A stretch of 64,000 bases of DNA from Mycolicibacterium sp. YH-1 (GTDB lineage: Bacteria; Actinomycetota; Actinomycetes; Mycobacteriales; Mycobacteriaceae): the NCBI RefSeq assembly GCF_022557175.1, contig NZ_CP092915.1:620001-684000 (forward strand). The letters are read 5' to 3'. Positions 42,026 through 49,919 of this stretch are shown here, piece after piece (the first letter of the stretch is position 1; each line of letters opens with the position of its first letter). The position numbers were made by a program, and so were the translations under genes. The notes below the pieces were generated by a model. It was not told the DNA's origin and did no database searches. It saw nothing but the letters and a program-made list of their open reading frames with translations.

Positions 42026-42918
42026 AGTGTCGGAAGATGCAGCGGCACAGCGTCTTCGCGGGCCAATTGGGTGAGCACTCGCATCGAGACATCCAGATCG
42101 TCACCCGCGTATGGCAGCGCCCGCAGCGGTTCGTGCAGTGGCCGGAAGAAGTCATCCCAGTGCACCAGGACAACGCGGCGGGCGCCGACTGTGCGCACCG
42201 TCTCGGTCCAGTAGTCGACGATGTAGGACTCGGGCTGAAGCCCCAGTTGGCCGATGCCCAGGTACACCACATCGGCGTGATGACCGACGAGCGCACCCGC
42301 CGCGAAACCGGCGCTGCCCACCAGCAGAAGGCTGCGTCCGCTGGGCCGGTGCCGGATCAGCGTCGACCACGCCTCACCGCAGCGGTAGGCCGAAACCCGC
42401 ACCGGGGGCACCACCGGAGCGCTCATGCTGCCGGGGAAGCGGTCAGGCGGACAGTGGTGGCCCTCGACGAGCGTGACGTCGAAGGCGCCCAGCGGCACCG
42501 GTTGTCCGGGCGTGGCGATGACCACCCTGTCCTCGGGCAGGCCGCCCCCGCGTCCGACGTTGGCGGTCGACTCCCCGCCGACCACGACCGCCCCGGTCCG
42601 CCCGGCGACCACCGCGCTATCCATGACGTGGTCGAAGTGGCTGTGAACGGGCAGCACGGCGTCCAGACCTTCGATGCCCAGCCGGGCCAGGCTGCCGTCG
42701 ATGCGGGGCAGTGACGGTGTCAATCGCCCGGCGCCGACGGCGATCAGGCCGGGGCGCGAGAAGAAGCCGTCGGTCAGCACGGCCGACGTGCCGTCGTCGA
42801 TCAGCAGCGTGGTGACCCCCGCCCACGTCACGGACAGTGGCGACGACGGTGCGGCGGCGGGCGCGTCGAAGTGTTTGGCGTAGTCGCCCAGATCGGGCCT
42901 GCCGAGTCGCAGGCGCAT
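41998..42918 (-). CDS. MBL-fold metallohydrolase (Rv3577-like)
   Basis: A 306-residue metallo-beta-lactamase-fold protein related to the UlaG/RomA-like group. The metal site HxHxDH is in LPVHSHFDHVMD, and later His/Asp ligands appear in EGHH and the VLVHWDDFF stretch. No signal peptide is evident. The substrate is unknown. It overlaps pxpA by 1 nt at its start and the permease by 28 nt at its end, so these genes form a reverse operon. Confidence 0.85.
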   Translation of the reverse strand: MRLRLGRPDLGDYAKHFDAPAAAPSSPLSVTWAGVTTLLIDDGTSAVLTDGFFSRPGLIAVGAGRLTPSLPRIDGSLARLGIEGLDAVLPVHSHFDHVMDSAVVAGRTGAVVVGGESTANVGRGGGLPEDRVVIATPGQPVPLGAFDVTLVEGHHCPPDRFPGSMSAPVVPPVRVSAYRCGEAWSTLIRHRPSGRSLLLVGSAGFAAGALVGHHADVVYLGIGQLGLQPESYIVDYWTETVRTVGARRVVLVHWDDFFRPLHEPLRALPYAGDDLDVSMRVLTQLAREDAVPLHLPTLWARSDPWS

Positions 42919-43682
42919 CAGGCGAACGCCGCGAGCGAGATGCCGTCGGCGATCAGGCGGTCCCGGACGGCGTGGGCGATAGCTACGGCGCCCGGCGAAT
43001 CACCGTGGACGCACACCGATTCCACCGTGACGTCGATGATCGTTCCGTCAATGGCCGTGAGCTTGCCGCGGTCGACCATGATTGCGACGCGTTCGGCGAT
43101 CTCGGCGACGTCGTGCAGCACCGCGCCGGAATCGGTGCGCGGCACGAGTGTGCCGTCGGGTCGGTAGGCACGGTCGGCGAACGCCTCGGGAACGGTTCGC
43201 AGGCCCAGACTCTGCGCCGCGTCGAAGAACGTCGACCCGGCCAGGCCGAGGACCGCTAGATCCGGGTCGACGGCATGGACCGCCTGCGCCACCGCCTCGG
43301 CCTGGGCGCGGTGGTTGACGATCGTGTTGTACAGCGCGCCATGGGGTTTGACGTAGCTGACGGCTGCGCCGGCGGCGTGAGCCAAGGCCGCGAGCGCGCC
43401 GATCTGGTAGATGACGTCGGCGGTGAGGTCGGTGGGGCTGACGTCGATGAATCGTCGGCCGAAGCCAGCCAGGTCCCGGTAGCCGACCTGGGCGCCGATG
43501 CGCACGCCACGATCGGCCGCGGCGCGACAGGCGCTGGCCAGTCCTGCGGGGTCACCGGCGTGGAAGCCACAGGCGATGTTGGCGCTGGAGACCACATCGA
43601 GCATCGCCTCGTCGTCGCCGAGGCGCCAGACTCCGAAGCCCTCGCCGAGGTCGGCGTTGAGATCGATGGTCGCGGCGGACAC
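42918..43682 (-). CDS. pxpA: 5-oxoprolinase subunit A (LamB/YcsF family)
   Basis: A 254-residue LamB/YcsF protein. The conserved start is IDLNADLGEGFG, followed by SSANIACGFHAGDP, VKPHGALYN and CVHGDSPGAV. With PxpB and PxpC this subunit hydrolyses 5-oxoproline to glutamate, but neither partner is in the window. GTG 43682 begins the homology; a frame to 44141 runs into bluB and is rejected. It is 10 nt downstream of bluB. Confidence 0.9.
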   Translation of the reverse strand: MSAATIDLNADLGEGFGVWRLGDDEAMLDVVSSANIACGFHAGDPAGLASACRAAADRGVRIGAQVGYRDLAGFGRRFIDVSPTDLTADVIYQIGALAALAHAAGAAVSYVKPHGALYNTIVNHRAQAEAVAQAVHAVDPDLAVLGLAGSTFFDAAQSLGLRTVPEAFADRAYRPDGTLVPRTDSGAVLHDVAEIAERVAIMVDRGKLTAIDGTIIDVTVESVCVHGDSPGAVAIAHAVRDRLIADGISLAAFA

Positions 43683-43692
43683 GTGGGTCAGC

Positions 43693-44367
43693 CTACGGCC
43701 GAGGCGGTACCGCGGTCGCCGTCGGCGCCCACTGATTCTCCGAGACGAACTCCGACAGCGGCCTGCCGATCGTCCATTCCTCGAGTTCGAGGACCGGCCG
43801 GTCCGGAAACTCCGGAACCGGGCCCAGGCACAGGATCGCGACGGGCTCCGCGCCGTCGGGCATCTGCAGGAGGCGTGCCAGCGCGGCGGGGTCGAATATC
43901 GACACCCAGCCCAGCCCGAGGCCCTCGGCGCGGGCCGCGAGCCAGATGTTCTGGATGGCGCACGACACCGACGCGAGATCCATCTGCGGCAACGTCCTTC
44001 GGCCGAAGACGTGCCGGTCACGTCCCTCACCGAGAGCGACGACGAACAGTTCGGCGCAGTCCAGGATGCCCTCGACCTTGAGCGCCAGGAACTCGTCACT
44101 GCGTGTGCCCAGGGCCTCGGCGGTCCGGTGGCGCTCCTCATCGACCAGGCTGTGGATATCGCTGCGGAGCGCGGTGTCGGTCACCCGGATGAACCGCCAC
44201 GGCTGCATCAGCCCAACGCTGGGGGCGGCGTGCGCGGCGGCCAGGAGACGGGCCAGGACGTCGGCCGGCACCGTCGCACCGCGAACGAACTCGCGCATGT
44301 CGCGACGCTGCGCGATCGCGCGGTACACCGCGCGTCGTTCCTGGTCGCTGAACTCGTGCGCGGTCAC
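43693..44367 (-). CDS. bluB: 5,6-dimethylbenzimidazole synthase BluB
   Basis: A flavin-destructase of the nitroreductase fold that turns FMNH2 into DMB, the lower ligand of cobalamin. The BluB hallmark APSVGLMQPWRFIRV is present, followed by LPQMDLASVSCAIQNIWLAARAEGLGLGWVS. It has 224 residues. It is first in the reverse run bluB-pxpA-MBL-permease. With the B12-controlled cbtAB operon 19 kb away it suggests a B12 producer. Confidence 0.88.
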   Translation of the reverse strand: MTAHEFSDQERRAVYRAIAQRRDMREFVRGATVPADVLARLLAAAHAAPSVGLMQPWRFIRVTDTALRSDIHSLVDEERHRTAEALGTRSDEFLALKVEGILDCAELFVVALGEGRDRHVFGRRTLPQMDLASVSCAIQNIWLAARAEGLGLGWVSIFDPAALARLLQMPDGAEPVAILCLGPVPEFPDRPVLELEEWTIGRPLSEFVSENQWAPTATAVPPRP

Positions 44368-44397
44368 GCCGGTCAGCTTAGGTGGGAGGATTGCTCT

Positions 44398-45231
44398 GTG
44401 AGTTCCCGCCGTGACGACGTCCTGATCACCGCGACCGAACTTCGACGGCTGCTAGCCGCGGGTGAGCGGGTGAGCCTGCTCGACGTGCGATGGCAACTCG
44501 CCGAACCCGACGGTCGTGCCGCGCACAGTGCCAGCCACCTCCCGGGTGCTGTGTACGTCTCGCTCGATGACGAGCTCAGCGACCACTCCGTGCAGGGGCG
44601 AGGCCGCCACCCGCTTCCATCGGGGGCCGCTGTGGGGCAGGCCGCGCGGCGCTGGGGCATTCGCCCGGGTGTGCCGGTGGTGGTCTACGACGACTGGAAC
44701 CGTGCCGGGTCATCCCGCGCGTGGTGGGTTCTTACGGCGGCGGGCATCCCCGGTGTGCGGATTCTCGACGGGGGACTGGCTGCATGGACGGCGATCGGTG
44801 GTGAACTCGAAACCGGCACGCCCACAGTTCAATCCAGTGATGTGTCGGCCGACTACGATGATCTGTATCTCGGCGCGCTGCCCACGCTGACCGCTGACGG
44901 TGCGGCCAGGCTCGGGCCGCGCCTGGTCGATGCGCGGGCGCCGGAGCGCTTCCGCGGCGAGTCCGAACCGGTCGACCCGGTGGCCGGTCACGTTCCCGGC
45001 GCCACCAACGTGCCGAGCACGTCATTGCTGGCCGCAGACGGCACGTTCCTGCCCGATCCCGATCTGAGCCGGGCGCTGCGCGACGCGACGGGGGCGTACT
45101 GCGGATCGGGTGTGACGGCGGCGGTCGTGGTCGCGGCGTCGGCGGCGGTCGGCTCGCCGGTGGCCCTGTTCCCCGGTTCCTGGTCGGAGTGGTCTGCGGA
45201 CACGTCGCGCCCGGTGGCCACCGGGGACTGA
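44398..45231 (+). CDS. sseA: 3-mercaptopyruvate / thiosulfate sulfurtransferase
   Basis: A two-domain rhodanese of 277 residues. The first, inactive domain covers ~1-140 (VSLLDVRWQL, HLPGAVYVSLDDELSD), and the second covers ~150-270 with the catalytic loop YCGSGVTA (Cys235). That loop is the mercaptopyruvate sulfurtransferase signature. GTG 44398 has GGGAGGA before it. It is divergent from bluB with 30 bp between the starts. The gene symbol is assigned by family resemblance only. Confidence 0.85.
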   Translation: MSSRRDDVLITATELRRLLAAGERVSLLDVRWQLAEPDGRAAHSASHLPGAVYVSLDDELSDHSVQGRGRHPLPSGAAVGQAARRWGIRPGVPVVVYDDWNRAGSSRAWWVLTAAGIPGVRILDGGLAAWTAIGGELETGTPTVQSSDVSADYDDLYLGALPTLTADGAARLGPRLVDARAPERFRGESEPVDPVAGHVPGATNVPSTSLLAADGTFLPDPDLSRALRDATGAYCGSGVTAAVVVAASAAVGSPVALFPGSWSEWSADTSRPVATGD

Positions 45232-45276
45232 GCGGGGGCTCTGCGCGTTGACGCCACCCGATGCGGCACAACTTAA

Positions 45277-45299
45277 TGGAAACGGTTATCGTTATCGCT
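45277..45299 (+). promoter_or_regulatory. Candidate Zur box overlapping the znuA promoter
   Basis: TGGAAACGGTTATCG (45277-45291) resembles the actinobacterial Zur palindrome TGAAAATGATTTTCA at 10 of 15 positions. TATCGT (45287-45292), a -10 hexamer, ends 7 nt before the znuA GTG. A bound Zur would cover the -10, giving zinc repression. Confidence 0.6.
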
Positions 45300-46319
45300 G
45301 TGCTGATCACCTCGCGCCGCCGCGTCGCCGCCGCCCTACTCCTGGCCTCACCGTTCGCCCTGATTGCATGTGGCAGCAGCGGGGACGATGCGACGAGGGC
45401 GACGGCGACCTCGGACGCGCCGCCGTGCCCGGTGACACCCGTCGAGGTCGTGGTCAGCGTCGACCAGTGGGGCGAGATCGTCTCTGAACTCGGCGGGGCG
45501 TGCGCGAACGTCACGACCCTGTTGGCCAGCTCATCGGTCGACCCGCACGACTACGAGCCGTCCCCGGCCGATGCCGCGAAGTTCGGTGACGCGCAGTTGA
45601 TCGTCATAAACGGCGGTCACTACGACGAGTGGGCGGCCAAGCTGGCCGCCAGCTCCGCTCCCGGGGTCCCCGTGGTGGACGCCGTCGAACTCACGGCCCA
45701 TGACGAGGCCGGGCACGACGAGGCCGGTCACGACGAGGCCGGGCATGACGAGGCCGGGCACGACGAGGCCGGGCACGATCACGGCGCGCAGAACCCGCAC
45801 GTCTGGTACGACCCCGCGGCCGTCACGACCGTCAGCGACGCCGTCACCACGGAGTTCAAGAAGCTCGCACCGCAGGCCGCCGACTACTTCACGCAGCGGC
45901 GCACCGACCTCGGGCAGGCGTTCGCGTCGTACGACGAGGCCGTCGCCGCGATCAAGGGGTCCGCGACTGGCAAGACCTACGCCGCGACGGAGGCCGTGTT
46001 CGATCCCATGGCCGCAGCGCTCGGCCTGCAGAACAAGACCCCACAGGGCTACCAGACCGCCTCCAACAACGAGACCGACCCGTCGCCGGCTGACCTCAAC
46101 GCGTTCCTGAGCTTGCTGCGCGACAAGGGTGTCGACGTGCTGATCTACAACACGCAGACACAGGGCTCGGTCCCGGAGCAGATTCGCGGCGCAGCCGAGC
46201 AAGCGGGCGTTCCGGTGGTGGAAGTGACTGAAACGGTGACACCCGGCGCGGATTCGTTCGAGGCTTGGCAGGTGGACCAACTGACTTCACTGGCCAAGGC
46301 GCTCGGTGTCGACATCTGA
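45300..46319 (+). CDS. znuA: Zinc ABC transporter substrate-binding lipoprotein ZnuA
   Basis: A 339-residue cluster A-I metal-binding lipoprotein. The lipobox is ALIAC (Cys24). Metal-site elements are SVDPHDYEPSPAD and NPHVWYDP. A His-rich loop at residues ~134-163 consists of five HDEAG units plus HDHG and is encoded by a perfect-phase 15-bp tandem repeat. GTG 45300 is chosen because a -10 hexamer ends 7 nt upstream; a start at 45261 would put the promoter inside the gene. The ATPase and permease follow without gaps. Confidence 0.9.
   Translation: MLITSRRRVAAALLLASPFALIACGSSGDDATRATATSDAPPCPVTPVEVVVSVDQWGEIVSELGGACANVTTLLASSSVDPHDYEPSPADAAKFGDAQLIVINGGHYDEWAAKLAASSAPGVPVVDAVELTAHDEAGHDEAGHDEAGHDEAGHDEAGHDHGAQNPHVWYDPAAVTTVSDAVTTEFKKLAPQAADYFTQRRTDLGQAFASYDEAVAAIKGSATGKTYAATEAVFDPMAAALGLQNKTPQGYQTASNNETDPSPADLNAFLSLLRDKGVDVLIYNTQTQGSVPEQIRGAAEQAGVPVVEVTETVTPGADSFEAWQVDQLTSLAKALGVDI
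45699..45773 (+). repeat. 15-bp x 5 tandem repeat encoding the ZnuA His-rich loop
   Basis: Five 15-bp units starting CA[CT]GACGAGGCCGG encode HDEAG each, with only third-position changes between units. This is a slippage-prone, length-variable coding repeat in the zinc-binding loop. Confidence 0.93.
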
Positions 46320-47079
46320 GCCCGTGGCGCTGTCCCTCGATGACGTCAGCGTCGTTCGCGGCGGCCGGCTGATCTGGTCGGAGGGCACATTCGAGGTGCC
46401 TGCGGGCGGCATCGTCGCGGTCATCGGATCGAGCGGTTCGGGCAAGACCACGTTGTTGCACGCGGTGCTGGGGATGATCCCGACGGCCTCCGGGGAGATC
46501 CGGGTGCTCGGCAAGCCGCCGGGCGAGGCCACCGGGCTCATCGGCTATGTCCCACAGAACTACGCGGCCGCGGCCGGCGGCGCGATCAGGGCCCGTGACG
46601 CAGTGATGCTCGGACTGACCGGCAACCGTTGGGGTTTCGGCAGGCCGGAGGCTGCACAGCGTCGGCGGGTGGACGAGATCCTGAAGGCAGTCGACGCGGG
46701 CGACTTTGCCTCGCGTCGGCTGTCACAACTCTCCGGTGGTCAGCGTCAGCGCATCGCCATCGCCGCGGCGCTCGTCGGAAGGCCGCGACTGCTCATCCTC
46801 GACGAGCCGTTGACGTCGCTCGACGTGCGCAACCAGCGCGCCATCGTCGGACTGCTGGCCCGGATCCGGGATGACTTCGGCGTCACCATCATCGTTGTCG
46901 CCCACGATCTCAACCCGCTGCTGGGGATCCTCGACGGTGCGATCTACCTGCTCGACGGGCATGCCCACTTCGACACCATGGACGAGGTCGTCGACGAGGA
47001 ACTGCTGACCCACCTGTATGGCACGTCGATCCAGGTCGTGCACACCCCGCAGGGCGAGCTCTACATGCGGAGCGTGTGA
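46306..47079 (+). CDS. znuC: Zinc ABC transporter ATP-binding protein ZnuC
   Basis: The 257-residue ATPase of the importer. Walker A is GSSGSGKTT, the ABC signature is LSGGQRQRIAIA, and Walker B is LLILDEPLTSLD. VVAHDLNPLL carries the switch His. GTG 46306 overlaps znuA by 14 nt; GTG 46324 (MALSLDDVSVVRGG) is an equally possible start. The stop overlaps the permease start. Confidence 0.93.
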   Translation: MSTSEPVALSLDDVSVVRGGRLIWSEGTFEVPAGGIVAVIGSSGSGKTTLLHAVLGMIPTASGEIRVLGKPPGEATGLIGYVPQNYAAAAGGAIRARDAVMLGLTGNRWGFGRPEAAQRRRVDEILKAVDAGDFASRRLSQLSGGQRQRIAIAAALVGRPRLLILDEPLTSLDVRNQRAIVGLLARIRDDFGVTIIVVAHDLNPLLGILDGAIYLLDGHAHFDTMDEVVDEELLTHLYGTSIQVVHTPQGELYMRSV

Positions 47080-47969
47080 TGTCGGTATCGGTCGTGGCGC
47101 TGGGCTATCAGCACAACTGGTGGGACATCTTGACGTCGGACTTCATGCGCAACGCACTGGTCGGCGGCACGCTGGTCGCGTTGGCGGCCGGCTTGATCGG
47201 CTACTTCATCATCGTGCGCAACAGCGCGTTCGCGGCACATGCTTTGGCGCACATCGGTTTTCCGGGTGCCACCGGTGCGGTCCTGCTCGGCATTCCCGTG
47301 ACGGCAGGCCTTGCGGTGTTCTGCGTCGGTGGCGCACTGGTCATCGGTGCGCTGGGCAAGCGGGCCGATGAACGCGAGGTCGCGACGGGCACCGTGCTGG
47401 CCGCGGCGACGGGCCTCGGGCTGTTCTTCAGCTCGCTGGCGACCAAGAGCAGCAGCACCGTCACCAACGTCCTGTTCGGCAATCTGCTCGCGGTGACGCA
47501 TCAGCAGTTGCTGACCTTCGGTGTGGGCCTCGCGGTGATTGCCGCCGTGGTCGCCTTCATCTACCGGCCGCTGCTGTTCGCGTCGGTCAACCCCGAGGTC
47601 GCTGAGGCCAAGGGGGTGCCGGTGCGGGCGCTGTCCGTGATCTTCATGGTGCTGTTGGGGCTGTCAGTGACGATGGCCGTGCAGGCCGTCGGCACGCTGC
47701 TGTTATTTGCGCTGGTTGTGACGCCCGCGGCGACTGCGATCCTGATCACGGCGCGGCCTGGATCAGCCATGGTGCTGGCGACGGTGCTGGCGGTCGGGTC
47801 GGTGTGGGCGGGTCTGGCCGTCTCGGCGATGTTCAACGTGCCGCCGAGTTTCGTGATCACCACCATCGTGACGGTCATCTGGCTGGCGGTGTGGGCGGTT
47901 GGGCAGCGCCGCGGCCGTGACCGCAGTGTGCCGGTGCCGACACACGGCGGCGCGCCCGCCGATATCTGA
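47079..47969 (+). CDS. znuB: Zinc ABC transporter permease ZnuB
   Basis: A 296-residue ABC-3 family permease with about eight membrane segments (for example GGTLVALAAGLIGYFIIV and TMAVQAVGTLLLFALVVTP). HALAHIGFPGATGAVLLG is the family's conserved cytoplasmic coupling region. ATG 47079 shares one base with the znuC stop. Together with znuA, znuC and the Zur-like box it forms a complete zinc uptake operon. Confidence 0.92.
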   Translation: MSVSVVALGYQHNWWDILTSDFMRNALVGGTLVALAAGLIGYFIIVRNSAFAAHALAHIGFPGATGAVLLGIPVTAGLAVFCVGGALVIGALGKRADEREVATGTVLAAATGLGLFFSSLATKSSSTVTNVLFGNLLAVTHQQLLTFGVGLAVIAAVVAFIYRPLLFASVNPEVAEAKGVPVRALSVIFMVLLGLSVTMAVQAVGTLLLFALVVTPAATAILITARPGSAMVLATVLAVGSVWAGLAVSAMFNVPPSFVITTIVTVIWLAVWAVGQRRGRDRSVPVPTHGGAPADI

Positions 47970-48271
47970 CGGCAAACGACCTCACTGCCGAGAAACGTAG
48001 GGGTTTCCCCGATTCCTCTGACGCTGCGCTGCTGCCACTATCAACGCGGCGGTCGTTCGGGGTCGCCACCGCGGGTCGATGCACGTCGCGAGGGGGACGG
48101 CGGGTTCGATTTGAGTTTCTGGACGGCGACGTGCGAGGGGTCGCCGTCGTCCAGGGAGCTGGGTCTGTGCGCACGGAAACCCGGCCCGGTGGCGACGCCC
48201 GGACGTATCCCTGTCGCCCAATCCCTCGCCGTGCGCCTGAGCAGGCGATCACTCGTCTACCCTCATGGAGC
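47970..48271. other. Intergenic region znuB to LacI-type regulator
   Basis: About 300 bp with no gene I can support. GACGGCGAC (48122-48130) and GTCGCCGTC (48140-48148) form a 9-bp hairpin with a 9-nt loop. TACCCT at 48258-48263 is a likely -10 for the regulator, 8 nt before its ATG. Confidence 0.5.
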
Positions 48272-49372
48272 ATGTCCAGAGGACCAATGCCCCGCCGTCG
48301 GGCGACCCTGGCATCGTTGGCCGCCGAACTCAAGGTTTCGCGGACCACAATCTCCAATGCCTACAACCGGCCAGACCAACTGTCGGCCGATCTGCGCGAG
48401 CGTGTCATGGCTACCGCCAAGCAGATGGGCTATCCGGGCCCCGACCCCGTGGCACGCTCCCTGCGGACGCGGCGAGCGGGTGCGGTCGGCCTGATGATCA
48501 CCGAACCGCTGAGCTATTGGTTCAACGATCCGGCGGCCCTCGACTTCGTGGCGGGTCTCGCCGAATCGTGTGAGGAGGCCGGTCAGGGTCTTCTCCTCGT
48601 CGCGGCGGGCCCCAACCGCACCGTGAGCGACGGCACCGCTGCGGTCCTGTCCGCCGGGGTCGACGGCTTCGTGGTGTACTCCGCATCCGACGACGACCCG
48701 TACCTTCCCGTGGTGGCGCAGCGTGCGCTGCCCCTGGTGGTCGTCGACCAGCCCAAGGACGTGACCGGCGCGTCGCGCGTCTGTATCGACGACCGCGCCG
48801 CGATGCGCGAGATCGCCGATCACGTCATCGGTCTGGGGCACCGCGAGATAGGCCTTCTCACAATGCGTCTGGGGCGGGAGTGGCCGCACGGCGAGCGCGC
48901 GGCCGCGGTGGCCGATGCCGAGCGGGTGCAGACATCGCACTTCCACGTTCAAAGTGAGCGTGTGCACGGTGTCTATGACGCCCTGGCGGCCGCGGGGCTG
49001 AAACCCGAATCGCTGACCGTCGTGGAGAGTTCCGAGCACCTCCCGACCTCGGGTGGTATCGCCGCGGAGGTGGCGCTGGAGGCCAATCCGCGCGTGACGG
49101 CGCTGATGTGCACCGCCGACGTTCTCGCGTTGTCGGCGATGGACCAACTCCGCTCGCGGGGCATCTACGTGCCAGGCCAGATGACGGTGACGGGTTTCGA
49201 TGGCATCCCCGACGCGTTGGCGCGGGGCCTCACCACGGTCCGCCAGCCCAGCGTCCAGAAGGGTCTGCGGGCGGGTCGTCTGCTGCACGATCCGCCGCGC
49301 TCCGGGCTTCCGGTGATTGAGGTGCTCGACACCGAACTCGTCCGCGGTCGAACGTCCGGACCGCCTGCCTGA
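48272..49372 (+). CDS. LacI-family transcriptional regulator (Rv3575c-like)
   Basis: A 366-residue regulator. The N-terminal LacI helix-turn-helix is ATLASLAAELKVSRTTISNAYNRPDQLS. The periplasmic-binding-protein-like sensor domain (GLMITEPLSYWFNDPAALDFV to TTVRQPS) follows. The effector is unknown, and no transporter or sugar gene is beside it apart from the zinc importer. ATG 48272 fits a leaderless start; ATG 48287 has AGAGGA in front and would shorten it by five residues. Confidence 0.9.
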   Translation: MSRGPMPRRRATLASLAAELKVSRTTISNAYNRPDQLSADLRERVMATAKQMGYPGPDPVARSLRTRRAGAVGLMITEPLSYWFNDPAALDFVAGLAESCEEAGQGLLLVAAGPNRTVSDGTAAVLSAGVDGFVVYSASDDDPYLPVVAQRALPLVVVDQPKDVTGASRVCIDDRAAMREIADHVIGLGHREIGLLTMRLGREWPHGERAAAVADAERVQTSHFHVQSERVHGVYDALAAAGLKPESLTVVESSEHLPTSGGIAAEVALEANPRVTALMCTADVLALSAMDQLRSRGIYVPGQMTVTGFDGIPDALARGLTTVRQPSVQKGLRAGRLLHDPPRSGLPVIEVLDTELVRGRTSGPPA

Positions 49373-49430
49373 GCGCTTTGCGCAGGTCAAAAAACCGCGT
49401 GTGACGTGGTGTTAAAGCGCATAGTCGTAA

Positions 49431-49454
49431 AACTCGCATTTCAGATGCGGAATT
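49431..49454. promoter_or_regulatory. NsrR operator upstream of nsrR-hmp
   Basis: CGCAT-TTCAG-ATGCG at 49435-49449 is an inverted repeat flanked by AA and TT. It fits the NsrR-type pattern (AA...GCATTT...ATGC...TT). It precedes TAATAC, a likely -10, and the nsrR start. Confidence 0.7.
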
Positions 49455-49469
49455 AATACCGTCGGACGC

Positions 49470-49919
49470 ATGCAGCTGACACGGTTCACCGATCTTGGCC
49501 TCCGCGCCATGATGCTGCTGGCTGCGGGTGAGTCCAATGATCGCCGCGTCACCTCCCGCATGATCGCGGCCGGCGCGGGCGCCTCTGAGCACCATGTCGC
49601 CAAGGCGGTGTCGCGCCTGGTCGATCTCGGCATGGTCAACGCCCGGCGTGGACGCGTCGGGGGACTCGAGCTCACCGATGCCGGGCGCGATGCCTCGATC
49701 GGCTGGCTGATCCGCCAGCTCGAGGGAGATCGGGAGGTCGTCGAATGCGGTGGCGACGATCCCTGCCCGCTCATCGCGGCGTGCCGGCTGCGCCGTGCGC
49801 TGAATGACGCCAAGGAGGCCTTCTACTCCGAACTCGACCGCCACACCGTCGCCGATCTCGCCGGAAGCCCAAGTCTGCCCATCGTTTTGCAAACAATCGA
49901 AAGAAGGGAACACCAATGA
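49470..49919 (+). CDS. nsrR: Nitric-oxide-sensing repressor NsrR (Rrf2 family)
   Basis: A 149-residue Rrf2 protein. The N-terminal winged helix is MQLTRFTDLGLRAMMLLA with a recognition region around GASEHHVAKAVSRL. The three iron-sulfur cysteines are Cys93, Cys99 and Cys105 (ECGGDDPCPLIAACRL), the same numbers as in Streptomyces NsrR. NO destroys the cluster and relieves repression. The stop overlaps hmp by 4 nt, and the operator lies just upstream. Confidence 0.93.
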   Translation: MQLTRFTDLGLRAMMLLAAGESNDRRVTSRMIAAGAGASEHHVAKAVSRLVDLGMVNARRGRVGGLELTDAGRDASIGWLIRQLEGDREVVECGGDDPCPLIAACRLRRALNDAKEAFYSELDRHTVADLAGSPSLPIVLQTIERREHQ

